DNA of 12,500 nucleotides from an uncultured Lachnospiraceae bacterium (GCA_910588285.1 CAJUQB010000124.1:1-12500); one strand, 5' to 3'; positions 1-5,961 are shown, counted from the first letter of the stretch. A program made the numbers and translations. The notes: a model not told the origin generated them from the letters alone.

Positions 1-124
1 GGATCAACAATTCCCGCCGTCTTTCCAAAGACTATGAAGTGTCTGTCCGTTCTGCTCAAGCGGTTTGCACCATTGCTGCCTTCAGCACTTTGCTCAAGCG
101 GTTTTAGCCTATTGGTACAGCTTC
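1..124 (+). mobile_element. IS5-family insertion sequence, 3' end (partial)
   Basis: This is the right-hand end of an insertion sequence that enters from outside the window. It contains the C-terminus of a transposase and, 1 nt after its stop codon, the terminal inverted repeat CTATTGGTACAGCTTC (109-124), which matches in inverted form the terminus at 12388-12403. The base triplet TTA at 125-127 directly borders it and also borders the other copy (12385-12387). A 3-bp TNA target duplication is typical of several IS5-family groups. The element is in the same orientation as the partial copy at the right edge. Confidence 0.8.
3..107 (+). CDS. IS5-family transposase, C-terminal fragment
   Basis: The reading frame is open from the window edge and ends at TAG (105-107). 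Its 34 visible residues start INNSRRLSKDYEV and end with FSTLLKRF. The pattern N-x-R-R-(L/M)-S-K-D-Y-E followed by a short hydrophobic segment and L-L-K-R-F is the usual C-terminus of IS5/IS4-superfamily DDE transposases. The enzyme would cut and join IS ends, but the catalytic DDE core lies outside the window. The gene is cut by the window edge, so nothing indicates whether the copy is intact. Confidence 0.75.
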   Translation: MNNSRRLSKDYEVSVRSAQAVCTIAAFSTLLKRF

Positions 125-127
125 TTA
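125..127. repeat. Candidate target-site duplication TTA (left IS copy)
   Basis: TTA directly follows the IS terminus and equals the triplet in front of the right-hand IS copy (12385-12387). Merging the two TTA copies restores an open minus-strand reading frame across the junction, which supports reading them as the duplication made by one insertion. Confidence 0.6.
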
Positions 128-345
128 GTATTAAAATTCATCCAATTATAAACATCAAAAGTCCAATTTGCATAGCACGTATTAGACGATGTACTTGTTC
201 CTTTGTAATCCCGTACACTGTTTAACACCTGAAAGTAATCATTAACATTTCGCAGTGAGCAGCCAGAGTCAAGAGATATATCTGTACTTCTACTATATCC
301 TCTACTCTCAGAATTTATATATGCTTGAAATGTAGATTTGTTAAT
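128..345 (-). pseudogene. Broken gene for a probable secreted protein, internal fragment
   Basis: I do not recognise the family. The minus-strand frame encodes about 73 residues rich in Ser, Thr, Asn and aromatics with two cysteines (…SLDSGCSLRN…, …SSNTCYANWT…), a composition typical of extracellular proteins. Its 5' end is lost at about 345, where it abuts IS66-like sequence. At its 3' end the frame runs into the IS terminus and stops at 109-111. The original end is at 12342-12384: joined in silico, the frame continues with 15 more residues (…KSYTKTQSFSCRVN) to a TAA. That TAA lies 2 nt before the start of the 168-aa membrane protein gene, so the two were once a tightly coupled pair. Both truncations make it non-functional. 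Confidence 0.6.
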
Positions 346-346
346 C

Positions 347-466
347 ACCCCGCTGGGCACCCAGTCCAGCTCCGTGGTTTATATCCTGAGTAAGACGGCT
401 ACGGAAGAGGGACTAAATCTGTCCTATCATCTGGCTTGGATTTTGAAAGTAGCTTCAACGCTGGAT
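347..466 (+). pseudogene. IS66-family transposase remnant (C-terminal part)
   Basis: The plus-strand frame reads TPLGTQSSSVVYILSKTA followed by EEGLN…LAWILKVASTLD. It resembles the C-terminal region of IS66 transposases, where T-P-x-G-A-x-S-S-A-x-x-Y, T-A-x-x-N/E-G-L and a Y-L-x-W-L-L segment occur in that order. No start, no catalytic core and no recognisable IS end is present, so this is debris. It starts exactly where the secreted-protein fragment (128-345) ends, so an old rearrangement joined the two. The 467-657 stretch shows no coding signal or clear structure. Confidence 0.5.
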
Positions 467-657
467 TTCACTCTTGGGCTGGGTTGCTGTTCTCAGTTAA
501 TACGCCTGTGTCCCGCTGAACTACATAACTTAAGGTTAACTGCGCAAAGCAATTTAATTGTCGGTATAGGCAATCCAGCATTGACAATCAGTTTTTGCCC
601 CGAGTATGAACCCTATTGAACAGGTCGATTTAATATGGCATATAGTGCTGAAACAGA

Positions 658-1311
658 TCAGATATCATAGTAACCAGAAGGGTCAAATACAACACCATTC
701 GGTGTGTGCCGGGCAATATCTCCTTGAAATCTAAGAGGAATTTCTGGATTTTTATTGTAGTCAGAATAACTTGTAATACTTCCAGCAAGTTCTATTGGAT
801 TATTTCCTGAAACTGGTCTACCTGAATTACCCGCATTCCAAACTTTTACTGCAAAAGATGCGCAATTATTAGAAACAGACCATGAATCATTGCTGTTAAT
901 CACATTATTGATGTTTAGAAGTTCAGTTGCGGTTACTGCTGTTGTCAGTCCATAATAAGAAGAGCCCATTCCTTTACAAGCTTCGATATTATACCAAATC
1001 CCCTTATGCGACGACCTATTCCCAAAAGTTCCAATAGTAACAGCATCACCAGCATAAACAGACATATTCCCAACAGTTATTGTGTTATGACTTCTATTGA
1101 TAAACACCAAACATGCATGTCCAAAACCAATACCACTGCCACTATAATCGATTGTGATTGTGGGATTTACAATAATTTTCATTCCTGCAACAAAATCGAT
1201 ATGCGGTTCAATGGTTTCATCTTCTACTGCAAAAACCGGAATACTAATTGTTACAAGTAGAATTACAGAGAGTATAAGACTTCCAATTTTCTTTCCAACT
1301 TTTCTATTCAT
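658..1311 (-). CDS. Secreted protein resembling permuted papain-like (NlpC/P60-LRAT-type) enzymes
   Basis: A signal peptide is evident (MNRKVGKK, then a hydrophobic stretch ending IPVFA). The mature part has GFGHACLVF and, about 85 residues later, NNCASFAVKVWN. A His at the start of a beta strand followed downstream by N-C-x-x-F is the order of catalytic residues in circularly permuted papain-fold enzymes (LRAT, YiiX/YycO-like), where His precedes the nucleophile Cys. Counting from the upstream GTG, these are H67 and C152. Known members act as peptidases, amidases or acyltransferases on cell-wall or lipid substrates; the substrate here is unknown. AAGGA lies 9 nt before this ATG but only 3 nt before a GTG at 1315-1317, so I chose the ATG. 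The GTG would overlap the upstream gene stop by 4 nt. Either start indicates translational coupling to the 71-aa gene. Confidence 0.6.
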   Translation of the reverse strand: MNRKVGKKIGSLILSVILLVTISIPVFAVEDETIEPHIDFVAGMKIIVNPTITIDYSGSGIGFGHACLVFINRSHNTITVGNMSVYAGDAVTIGTFGNRSSHKGIWYNIEACKGMGSSYYGLTTAVTATELLNINNVINSNDSWSVSNNCASFAVKVWNAGNSGRPVSGNNPIELAGSITSYSDYNKNPEIPLRFQGDIARHTPNGVVFDPSGYYDI

Positions 1312-1313
1312 GT

Positions 1314-1529
1314 TCACTTATCCTTACTTATAAATTTTTTTATGAAAATAAAGAGAGTATAGCTTATTATGCACACCAACAACAAAATTCCCCAGAAAGC
1401 AACTACTACGGTAACCTGCATCCACAAAGGAAATCCCGTTACTACTTTTCCATAATTTCTAATAATCTGAAAAATATTACAAACAGCACAAATCAAAATT
1501 ACAATCAATCCAATATGAACTACTCGCAA
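1314..1529 (-). CDS. Small two-helix membrane protein (71 aa)
   Basis: No family is recognised. Two hydrophobic segments (about residues 5-22 and 37-62) are separated by a short polar loop, and a lysine-rich tail (KKFISKDK) favours a cytoplasmic C-terminus. The start is TTG at 1527-1529, fixed by GGGAGGT 7 nt upstream; an ATG at 1543-1545 is out of frame. Its stop touches the next gene, so it is made together with the secreted papain-like protein. Holin-like, immunity or accessory membrane roles are all possible; I infer only that it works with its neighbour. Confidence 0.6.
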   Translation of the reverse strand: MRVVHIGLIVILICAVCNIFQIIRNYGKVVTGFPLWMQVTVVVAFWGILLLVCIISYTLFIFIKKFISKDK

Positions 1530-1630
1530 TATAATTACCTCCCATAGTTTAATACCTCATTGTGCCAGACACTTGGCGTTCTCTTTTATGGAACACAGTA
1601 TGTAGATGGTGTAGCTGATGGTCCCCATCT

Positions 1631-2032
1631 TTAATAAGTTACAATCCCAGATACATATATGTCAAAATTGGAATTATTTCTAATTGCTAGTGTATAGTAG
1701 CCTCTCTGATCAACTTCAATGGTCTTATCAAAACGGCCATTCTCTGCTTTAAAAGGATAGAACAGGCCATCTGGGGCAATCAGACCAAAATCCACACTTG
1801 CAGACCGTGGAGAGTAGACGGCGTTAATAGTAACCGTTTCTCCGATTTCCAAAGGGAACTCTGTATCAGCAGTGACGACTTCGTTTTTGTAAACGTCCAT
1901 GCTGAACCGGCCCGAAGCACGTTCAAGCGCAGGAGTAGCTTCCTCCACCGTCTGAATTGCGCTTGCCTCCATGCCAAGACAGCCGATCATGGCCACACAC
2001 ACCAACAACATACAAAAGAGTCTTTTCATCAT
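1631..2032 (-). CDS. Small secreted beta-rich protein, copy 1
   Basis: The protein begins MMKRLFCMLLVCVAMIGCLG and has a signal peptide with likely cleavage after MEASA. The cysteine context (MIGC) is only a poor lipobox. The mature part, about 108 residues, alternates hydrophobic residues in a beta-sandwich pattern: FPLEIGETVTINAVY, then FGLIAPDG, then a GYYTLAIRNNS strand and a final YVSGIVTY. This is reminiscent of pre-peptidase-C or carbohydrate-binding-like sandwiches, but the family is not identified. AGGAGG lies 11 nt before the ATG pair; the upstream GTG at 2042-2044 overlaps the SD and is unlikely. It follows the XRE-membrane gene by about 30 nt. Copy 2 differs at one residue (Lys/Arg). 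Confidence 0.7.
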   Translation of the reverse strand: MMKRLFCMLLVCVAMIGCLGMEASAIQTVEEATPALERASGRFSMDVYKNEVVTADTEFPLEIGETVTINAVYSPRSASVDFGLIAPDGLFYPFKAENGRFDKTIEVDQRGYYTLAIRNNSNFDIYVSGIVTY

Positions 2033-2061
2033 TATAGGTTCCACCTCCTTCCTGTCTGTCT

Positions 2062-2484
2062 TTACCAGCCTAAAGAAAAATTCCTGTCAGATACGACCTC
2101 CTCTCCTTGTGCTTCCCCTAAACGGAGATGTTCTTTATTTCCGTTGGCAATGATTATCCCAACGAGCACAACCAGCACTAAAGCCATCAGTGCAGCAATG
2201 CACCACTTCAAGCCCACGTTCCTTTTACTGTTCGTCGATGTTTCCGGATTGTCCGTCGGCTCTTGAGGGAAGGATTCCTCTTCTTCATCTTCCTCTTTGA
2301 GCAAATAGTCAACGTGGACGCTGTATAGTTCACTCAGGCTGCGCAAATTTTCTATAGAGGGTATGGAGCCTCCAGATTCCCACTTAGATACGGCCTGCCG
2401 GGACACCTGCATGTCCTCCGCCAGCTCCGCCTGGGTTATCCCTTTCTTCTTGCGCAGCTGAGTCAGCTTTTCATTCAGCTTCAC
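2062..2484 (-). CDS. Membrane-tethered XRE-family transcription regulator, copy 1
   Basis: The protein has 140 residues from GTG. Residues 1-62 form an XRE (Cro/C1-type) helix-turn-helix domain with the signature GITQAELAEDMQVSRQAVSKWE. There follow an acidic linker (EEDEEEES), a Pro/Thr/Ser-rich stretch, one membrane helix at about 90-113 preceded by KR, and a 27-residue tail ending SDRNFSLGW. The DNA-binding domain should be cytoplasmic and the tail outside, so it could sense an extracellular partner, possibly the secreted protein encoded next. The GTG at 2482-2484 lies 8 nt after AGGAAG and aligns with the start of copy 2; an upstream GTG at 2491-2493 abuts the SD. Confidence 0.8.
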   Translation of the reverse strand: MKLNEKLTQLRKKKGITQAELAEDMQVSRQAVSKWESGGSIPSIENLRSLSELYSVHVDYLLKEEDEEEESFPQEPTDNPETSTNSKRNVGLKWCIAALMALVLVVLVGIIIANGNKEHLRLGEAQGEEVVSDRNFSLGW

Positions 2485-2522
2485 CTTTCCCACTTCCTAA
2501 TCTTAGTCAATATCCCGCAAAA

Positions 2523-2553
2523 TGTAAACCAAGTGCGCCTTACATCTTGTCAA
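2523..2553 (-). promoter_or_regulatory. Probable promoter and operator of the XRE cassette, copy 1
   Basis: On the minus strand, TTGACA (2548-2553) is followed by a dyad with TGTAA/TTACA outer arms at 2523-2544. The -10 is weak (TTTACA at 19-bp spacing). The dyad overlaps the expected polymerase site and lies about 40 bp before the XRE start, as expected for autoregulation. The same layout is kept in copy 2 (10921-10951) with two transitions in the centre. Confidence 0.4.
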
Positions 2554-2565
2554 CTCGCAGTTGCA

Positions 2566-2865
2566 TCAACCATTTTTCTCACTTTTTTTTATTTTTTCGT
2601 ACTCTGCGAGTTCTCCTCTATGCGCCGCCCGGAACTGTTCCATCAGATCGCCAATCAGGTCGCTGATGCTCCTTCGCTGCACATAGGCAATCTTCTGGAT
2701 GTCTCCATACAGGCTCGGCATCACCGACAGGCTTACCCTCTTCTTGATCTCCCGGTCTTCCTTGGGGCGGCCTCTTCCGCTTCCGGAATGCGTAGGTGTG
2801 CCTTCTATCATGCTGCTGACCACTGACGATTTCCTGCGGTTCTCTCTGTCTTCAAACTTACCCAT
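2566..2865 (-). CDS. Ribbon-helix-helix DNA-binding protein, probable ParA partner
   Basis: This 99-residue protein has a disordered basic N-terminus (RENRRKSS, then SGSGRGRPKEDRE) and a C-terminal ribbon-helix-helix fold. The fold comprises a strand KKRVSLSVM at about 42-49 and helices at about 51-62 and 66-83. Small proteins of this kind downstream of a short ParA serve as the centromere-binding adaptor of type Ib partition systems (ParG/omega-like) and also repress the par promoter. The start is ATG 2863-2865, with GGAG 7 nt upstream, overlapping the parA stop by 8 nt; an in-frame upstream start would overlap parA by 41 nt. The candidate binding boxes are the AGTTATATAA repeats before parA. 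Confidence 0.7.
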   Translation of the reverse strand: MGKFEDRENRRKSSVVSSMIEGTPTHSGSGRGRPKEDREIKKRVSLSVMPSLYGDIQKIAYVQRRSISDLIGDLMEQFRAAHRGELAEYEKIKKSEKNG

Positions 2866-3634
2866 TCTCTTTCTCCGTCCTTTCATATTTTTCAGCAATC
2901 ATCATATCTGCTATCTTGTTGTACTCAATGGAAATCTCGCTGCCGGGTGTCTGCTCCACTACAGCCAGGCCGTCATAGATTCCTTTCTTGGCGACGGCCA
3001 ACCGTTTGATTACCCCCAGAAGGTTGTACTCACTCTTCAGAGCGGCCAGAATTGCGTTATCGTCCGCTACCCTCTTCTCGTAAAGCGCTGCAATAACTCC
3101 CAGCACCTTCAGTTTCGGATTGATAAGCTCCTGGATCTCCTGGATGCTGTCCTGGAGCTGCGTCAGTCCCCGGTAGGCGAGGTAATCCGTCTTGACGGGG
3201 ATAATCACACCGTCGGCACAGGAGAGCGCGTTGATCGTCAGGATGGAGAGCTGCGGCGGACAGTCTATCAGGATGAAGTCGTACTCATTCCGAACCGGCT
3301 GCAGGGCTCTGTCCAGAATCTTCTCCCGGCTGGCCCTGGACAGCAGCTCCATCTCCATCGGCGCCAGGTCGATAATGGATGTGACAATATGCAGCCGGTC
3401 GCTGATCCGCTCTATGCACTCGTTGAACGGCTTCCCGTCCTTCTTCAGAACATCTACAATCGTCAGCTTCATCTCCAGCGGCTCGAGGCCCACGCTGATT
3501 GTCAGACTGGCCTGACTGTCCAGGTCAATCAGGAGAACCCGCTTTCCTTTTGCTGCCAGCGCTACTCCGAGATTATGCGTCGTGGTGGTCTTGGTAACGC
3601 CGCCCTTCTGGTTCGCTATCGCTATAACCTTCAA
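2858..3634 (-). CDS. parA: ParA-family partition ATPase
   Basis: This is a deviant Walker-A ATPase that would drive plasmid segregation with the ribbon-helix-helix partner. From the TTG start, the Walker A' motif KGGVTKTT is at residues 10-17 (Thr replaces the common Gly; the signature KGGxxK[ST] is kept). LIDLDSQAS follows at about 35-43 and the Walker B region DFILIDCPP at about 119-127. About 258 residues with no N-terminal helix-turn-helix is typical of the small type Ib/Soj-like group. AAGGAG lies 8 nt before TTG 3632-3634 and only 2 nt before ATG 3638-3640, so TTG is favoured; the ATG or GTG just upstream are alternatives. A strong promoter lies at 3691-3719. Confidence 0.9.
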   Translation of the reverse strand: MKVIAIANQKGGVTKTTTTHNLGVALAAKGKRVLLIDLDSQASLTISVGLEPLEMKLTIVDVLKKDGKPFNECIERISDRLHIVTSIIDLAPMEMELLSRASREKILDRALQPVRNEYDFILIDCPPQLSILTINALSCADGVIIPVKTDYLAYRGLTQLQDSIQEIQELINPKLKVLGVIAALYEKRVADDNAILAALKSEYNLLGVIKRLAVAKKGIYDGLAVVEQTPGSEISIEYNKIADMMIAEKYERTEKENG

Positions 3635-3649
3635 ATCCATCACTCCTTA

Positions 3650-3690
3650 TTTCAGTTATATAATCTACACTTAATATTTAAGTTATATAA
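3650..3690. promoter_or_regulatory. Paired operator-like boxes in the parA leader
   Basis: Two direct copies of TTT(C/A)AGTTATATAA lie at 3650-3663 and 3677-3690, 27 bp apart. The second covers the expected transcription start of the parA promoter, and the first ends about 15 nt before the favoured start codon. They are good candidates for autoregulatory or centromere sites of the ribbon-helix-helix protein. A 15-bp exact inverted match of the second box occurs upstream of the recombinase gene (7669-7683). Confidence 0.45.
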
Positions 3691-3719
3691 AATATATCGC
3701 TTATTCCTGAAATTGTCAA
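3691..3719 (-). promoter_or_regulatory. parA promoter (TTGACA-17-TATATT)
   Basis: On the minus strand a perfect -35 TTGACA (3714-3719) is followed after 17 bp by TATATT (3691-3696). It directs transcription of parA and the partner gene, and possibly the XRE cassette behind them. Confidence 0.7.
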
Positions 3720-3722
3720 GCT

Positions 3723-3761
3723 AAAAAGCGGGTCCTCCAGGTTGTTGGAGAATCCGCTTTT
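3723..3761 (-). terminator. Bidirectional-looking intrinsic terminator
   Basis: The arms AAAAGCGG (3724-3731) and CCGCTTTT (3754-3761) enclose an inner CTCCA/TGGAG stem. Read on the minus strand, the hairpin ends in CCGCTTTTT and would stop the toxin-antitoxin operon just before the parA promoter. Read on the plus strand it is followed by TTTTATTT. Confidence 0.75.
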
Positions 3762-3813
3762 ATTTCATATACACCTATTATTTTTGGTAAATATCTTAAT
3801 TACATTATATACT

Positions 3814-4059
3814 TTATATCTTTACAAACAACCCTATCGGGCAAATATCTTCAAACCCTGGCATTGAGATATACCAGCAGCCGGGGCCAGTCGGCTCCCA
3901 GCTTATTTCCAGGGTAATGTCGTACCAGCCATCAGGGAACAAAGCCGTGAAGCATTCACCAGCATGAATGCCTCTCCCATCCAGAAGGAGTCGAGGATGG
4001 GGATCTGCATCTGCTGGGTCAGGTAATTGAAGCTGGACTCCTTTCGTATTCTTTGCCAT
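3814..4059 (-). CDS. DUF5348-like small protein, third gene of the toxin-antitoxin operon
   Basis: The 81-residue protein has a low-complexity start followed by RLLLDGRGIHAGECF, a W-Y-D-I-T strand, a G-C-W-Y strand and a final G-L-F-V-K-I. The G-x-x-x-H-x-G-E-C-F … W-Y … G-L-x-V-x-I order resembles the small DUF5348 family common on Firmicutes mobile elements, whose function is unknown. The start is ATG with AGGAG 9 nt upstream. It begins 27 nt after the yoeB stop with no promoter between, so it is probably co-transcribed. The assignment to DUF5348 is from memory of the family pattern and is moderately sure. Confidence 0.6.
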   Translation of the reverse strand: MAKNTKGVQLQLPDPADADPHPRLLLDGRGIHAGECFTALFPDGWYDITLEISWEPTGPGCWYISMPGFEDICPIGLFVKI

Positions 4060-4086
4060 GTGCGTTAACTCCTATATCAGTGTAGG

Positions 4087-4344
4087 TCAATCATAGTGTC
4101 CCCGGCAGGATACAACATAGATTATTCCGTCCTTTTCATAGTAGACGATACGATTGGTTTCGTCGATTCTCCTGCTCCACAAGCCACTGAGGTTTTTCTT
4201 TAGCGGTTCTGGTTTTCCTATACCCTCGAAGGTGTTTCTGCAAATGTCCTTGATGAGTATGTTGATCCTCTTCAGTGTTTTAATATCCTGGGTTTGCCAG
4301 AATAGATAGTCTTCCCAGGCTCTATCTTCCCACAGCAGCCGCAT
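4087..4344 (-). CDS. yoeB: YoeB-family mRNA interferase toxin
   Basis: The 85-residue toxin would cut mRNA in the ribosomal A site and be neutralised by the antitoxin encoded just before it. It follows YoeB closely along its length: WEDYLFWQ near the start, LKRINILIKDI, then FEGIGKPEPLKKNLSGLWSR, RIVYYE and CRGHYD at the end. The residues used by E. coli YoeB for catalysis are present at the same numbers (E46, R65, H83, Y84), so the toxin is expected to be active. Its ATG shares one base with the antitoxin stop (TGATG), which implies translational coupling. Confidence 0.95.
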   Translation of the reverse strand: MRLLWEDRAWEDYLFWQTQDIKTLKRINILIKDICRNTFEGIGKPEPLKKNLSGLWSRRIDETNRIVYYEKDGIIYVVSCRGHYD

Positions 4345-4601
4345 CAGTCCACCTCAATCAAGTCGTGCTCTGCAAAGTTGGCTTTCCCCTCTTTTACGTC
4401 TTGCATGATGTTTTCCAGGTAGCGCATGTTGCTTTCAGTGAAAAAAGGGTCGGCGGTCAGCTCAAATGGTATTCTTCCTTCTCTGGCGACTTTCCGCAGA
4501 AACACGTTAATAGCTGTGGACATACTTAACCCAATGTCCGTTAAGATCTGTTCTGCACCGCGTTTTACATCATCATCGACTCGAAGACTGATCTGAGCCA
4601 T
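4344..4601 (-). CDS. RelB/DinJ-family antitoxin
   Basis: The 85-residue protein starts MAQISLRVDDDVKRGAEQI and continues with MSTAINVFLRKV and IPFELTADPFF, the standard RelB/DinJ layout. An N-terminal ribbon-helix-helix binds the operator and a C-terminal tail wraps the toxin. The start is ATG 4599-4601 with AGAGGTG 6 nt upstream; an in-frame ATG at 4617-4619 would include the SD inside the gene. YoeB is classically paired with a YefM/Phd-type antitoxin, so this RelB/DinJ pairing is a mixed combination. It should stabilise the plasmid by post-segregational killing. Confidence 0.93.
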   Translation of the reverse strand: MAQISLRVDDDVKRGAEQILTDIGLSMSTAINVFLRKVAREGRIPFELTADPFFTESNMRYLENIMQDVKEGKANFAEHDLIEVD

Positions 4602-4633
4602 AGTGTTCACCTCTTTCATTTTTCATTGAATCC

Positions 4634-4662
4634 AGTATATCATGCTGTTTCACAAAATGCAA
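4634..4662 (-). promoter_or_regulatory. Toxin-antitoxin operon promoter
   Basis: On the minus strand TTGCAT (4657-4662), a 17-bp spacer and TATACT (4634-4639) lie about 33 bp before the antitoxin start. Repression by the antitoxin is expected from the family, but I do not see a clear operator palindrome. Confidence 0.6.
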
Positions 4663-4908
4663 GCAAAATTATATACATTTGCTTTTGTCGATTGATTATC
4701 ATTTCTTTGAAAAAAGTTACGAGCGACTATGTCAGCAGGAAACACAGTGAGTTTGGTCTACATGAAGGAAAGATATGCAGAAAGAATAATTAACGTATGG
4801 ATTGCTTTATTTTTTCTCTTTTTTTGTTTCGGCGGCGGAGCCGCATCTTTCTTAAATAATTCTTATATTTCTTTATTTCTTATTATATAATGTATCACCC
4901 CCTCTATT
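4663..4908. other. AT-rich spacer next to the origin
   Basis: This stretch is strongly AT-rich with long T-runs and a small GCGGC-GGA-GCCGC hairpin near 4830-4845. It lies directly beside the iterons and could be the DNA-unwinding part of the origin. I see no DnaA box that I would trust. A 53-codon open frame at 4729-4890 has no ribosome binding site and is not called. Confidence 0.4.
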
Positions 4909-5029
4909 GTGACATTCGGTTCATTTTATGGTGACATTTGGTTCATAGTATCGTGACTTTTGGTTCATTCTATTGTGACTTTTAGTACTAACTAACTAAA
5001 AAATCGATGTATTGTGACATTTAGTACAT
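4909..5029 (+). repeat. Replication origin iterons (five copies)
   Basis: Five direct repeats of GTGACwTTyrGTwC(A/T) occur at 4909-4924, 4931-4946, 4953-4968, 4975-4990 and 5014-5029. The first four are spaced by exactly 22 bp, two helical turns, and the last by 39 bp. This is the layout of RepB binding sites at iteron-controlled plasmid origins. The first three end in GGTTCAT and the last two in AGTAC, so they form two sub-types. Confidence 0.85.
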
Positions 5030-5048
5030 ATAAAATAAGTTAACAAAA

Positions 5049-5089
5049 TGACTGTTTTAAGGCTCTGAATGACTGTTTTAAGGCTCTGA
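5049..5089 (+). repeat. Two tandem 20-bp repeats between iterons and repB
   Basis: TGACTGTTTTAAGGCTCTGA occurs exactly at 5049-5068 and 5070-5089, a 21-bp period. They differ from the iterons apart from the leading TGAC. They may be an accessory origin element or a second binding site; the role is unknown. Confidence 0.7.
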
Positions 5090-5096
5090 TACGTCC

Positions 5097-5138
5097 AATC
5101 GTGACTTGCTTGACATTGATGTCACGATATTGTATAAT
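5097..5138 (+). promoter_or_regulatory. repB promoter with inverted half-iteron operator
   Basis: A perfect promoter, TTGACA (5110-5115), 17 bp, TATAAT (5133-5138), precedes repB. It is overlapped by an inverted pair of half-iterons, AATCGTGAC (5097-5105) and GTCACGATA (5121-5129). The left arm is the iteron core, and the right arm lies within the spacer. This fits autorepression of repB by RepB dimers while monomers bind the direct iterons. The leader would be only about a dozen bases. Confidence 0.8.
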
Positions 5139-5157
5139 TTGAGCCGAGGTGATAAGG

Positions 5158-5961
5158 ATGAAAGATGACAAATGTTTGGAATTGAGGAACAAAACAGTTA
5201 CTAAGGCGAACAATTTGATTCAGAAGAGTCGTTTTAATCTCTCTCTGCAGCAACAGAAAATCGTATTATACCTAATTTCTCAGATTACTCCCCTTGATGA
5301 AGATTTCAAACTGTATGATTTCTCTATAGCAGAGTTTTGCCGTGTATGTGGGATTGATGATAATAATGGCAAGACATATCAGGATTTAAAGTCAGCCATT
5401 AAGGAAATCGCGGATAAAAGTCTTTGGGTTACAGTTGATGATAAACGAGAAACGTTGCTGCGATGGATTGAGAAACCTTATATTGATCCTGGGAAAGGAA
5501 TTATACAAATTCGTCTTGACAGTGATATGAAGCCGTTCCTATTACAGTTGAAGCAGAATTTTACAAGCTATGAGCTTCTTTGGACACTTCACTTTAAGAG
5601 CAAGTATACGATTAGGCTCTATGAACTTGTGAAGAGTATTCACTTTCATGATCTGGAGAGTTATCACCGTCGATATAGTGTTGATGAATTGAAGAAGTTG
5701 CTTGGAGGGGAACGATATAAAGAATACAGGGATTTCAAGAGGCGGGTATTAAGCCCTTCCGTTGATGAGATTAACCGGTATAGTGATAAGTCCGTTGTCT
5801 TTGATGAAATTCGACGGGGGCGGAAGGTGATAGCGGTTGAGTTCCGTGTTTCATCTAAAGACAGTCTCGAAGCGGCAAAGATCAGAAGTGATATTGAGAA
5901 AGAGATGGGGTTTGATCAACTTACATTGTGGGACAAGCTGGACAGCAAAGGATTGGTTTGA
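5158..5961 (+). CDS. repB: RepB-family (Rep_3) plasmid replication initiator
   Basis: The 267-residue protein would bind the upstream iterons and open the origin. The N-terminal half carries the Rep_3 signature: KANNLIQKSRFNLSLQQQKI, then LYLISQI and DFSIAEFCRVCGI. The second winged helix follows, with SKYTIRLYEL, YSVDELKKLLG, Y-R-D-F-K-R-R-V-L and a final basic strand. Length and order are those of complete initiators. The start is ATG 5158 with GAGGTG about 6 nt upstream; a GTG at 5149 lies inside the SD. It is the only replication gene seen, and it converges on the coiled-coil gene with a 23-bp gap. Confidence 0.93.
   Translation: MKDDKCLELRNKTVTKANNLIQKSRFNLSLQQQKIVLYLISQITPLDEDFKLYDFSIAEFCRVCGIDDNNGKTYQDLKSAIKEIADKSLWVTVDDKRETLLRWIEKPYIDPGKGIIQIRLDSDMKPFLLQLKQNFTSYELLWTLHFKSKYTIRLYELVKSIHFHDLESYHRRYSVDELKKLLGGERYKEYRDFKRRVLSPSVDEINRYSDKSVVFDEIRRGRKVIAVEFRVSSKDSLEAAKIRSDIEKEMGFDQLTLWDKLDSKGLV

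Larger units (their letters stand above)
1629..2847. repeat. 1.2-kb duplicated segment, copy 1
   Basis: This block matches 10027-11244 along its entire length. It covers the small secreted protein, the XRE-membrane protein and most of the ribbon-helix-helix gene. The left edge falls at the stop codon of the secreted protein gene (CTTTAATAAG), and the right edge falls inside the ribbon-helix-helix gene after TCTCTCT. A 301-bp stretch (1785-2085, equal to 10183-10483) is identical, while the rest differs at several percent of positions. One base is missing from copy 2 in a T-run. Confidence 0.95.

Noticed and set aside
34..225. Plus-strand frame at the left edge ending in an apparent hydrophobic protein
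   Set aside because: It is out of frame with the transposase C-terminus, which explains the sequence better, and crosses the IS end.
2699..3724. 341-codon plus-strand frame opposite parA
   Set aside because: It is antisense to parA, which has clear Walker motifs and a promoter; the composition is that of a shadow frame.
4729..4890. 53-codon plus-strand frame with a hydrophobic segment
   Set aside because: No ribosome binding site precedes either ATG, and the hydrophobic run is produced by a T-rich tract beside the origin.
4909..5089. Possible CRISPR array from regularly spaced repeats
   Set aside because: The repeats are 16 bp on a 22-bp period directly before repB, the layout of iterons; no Cas genes are present.
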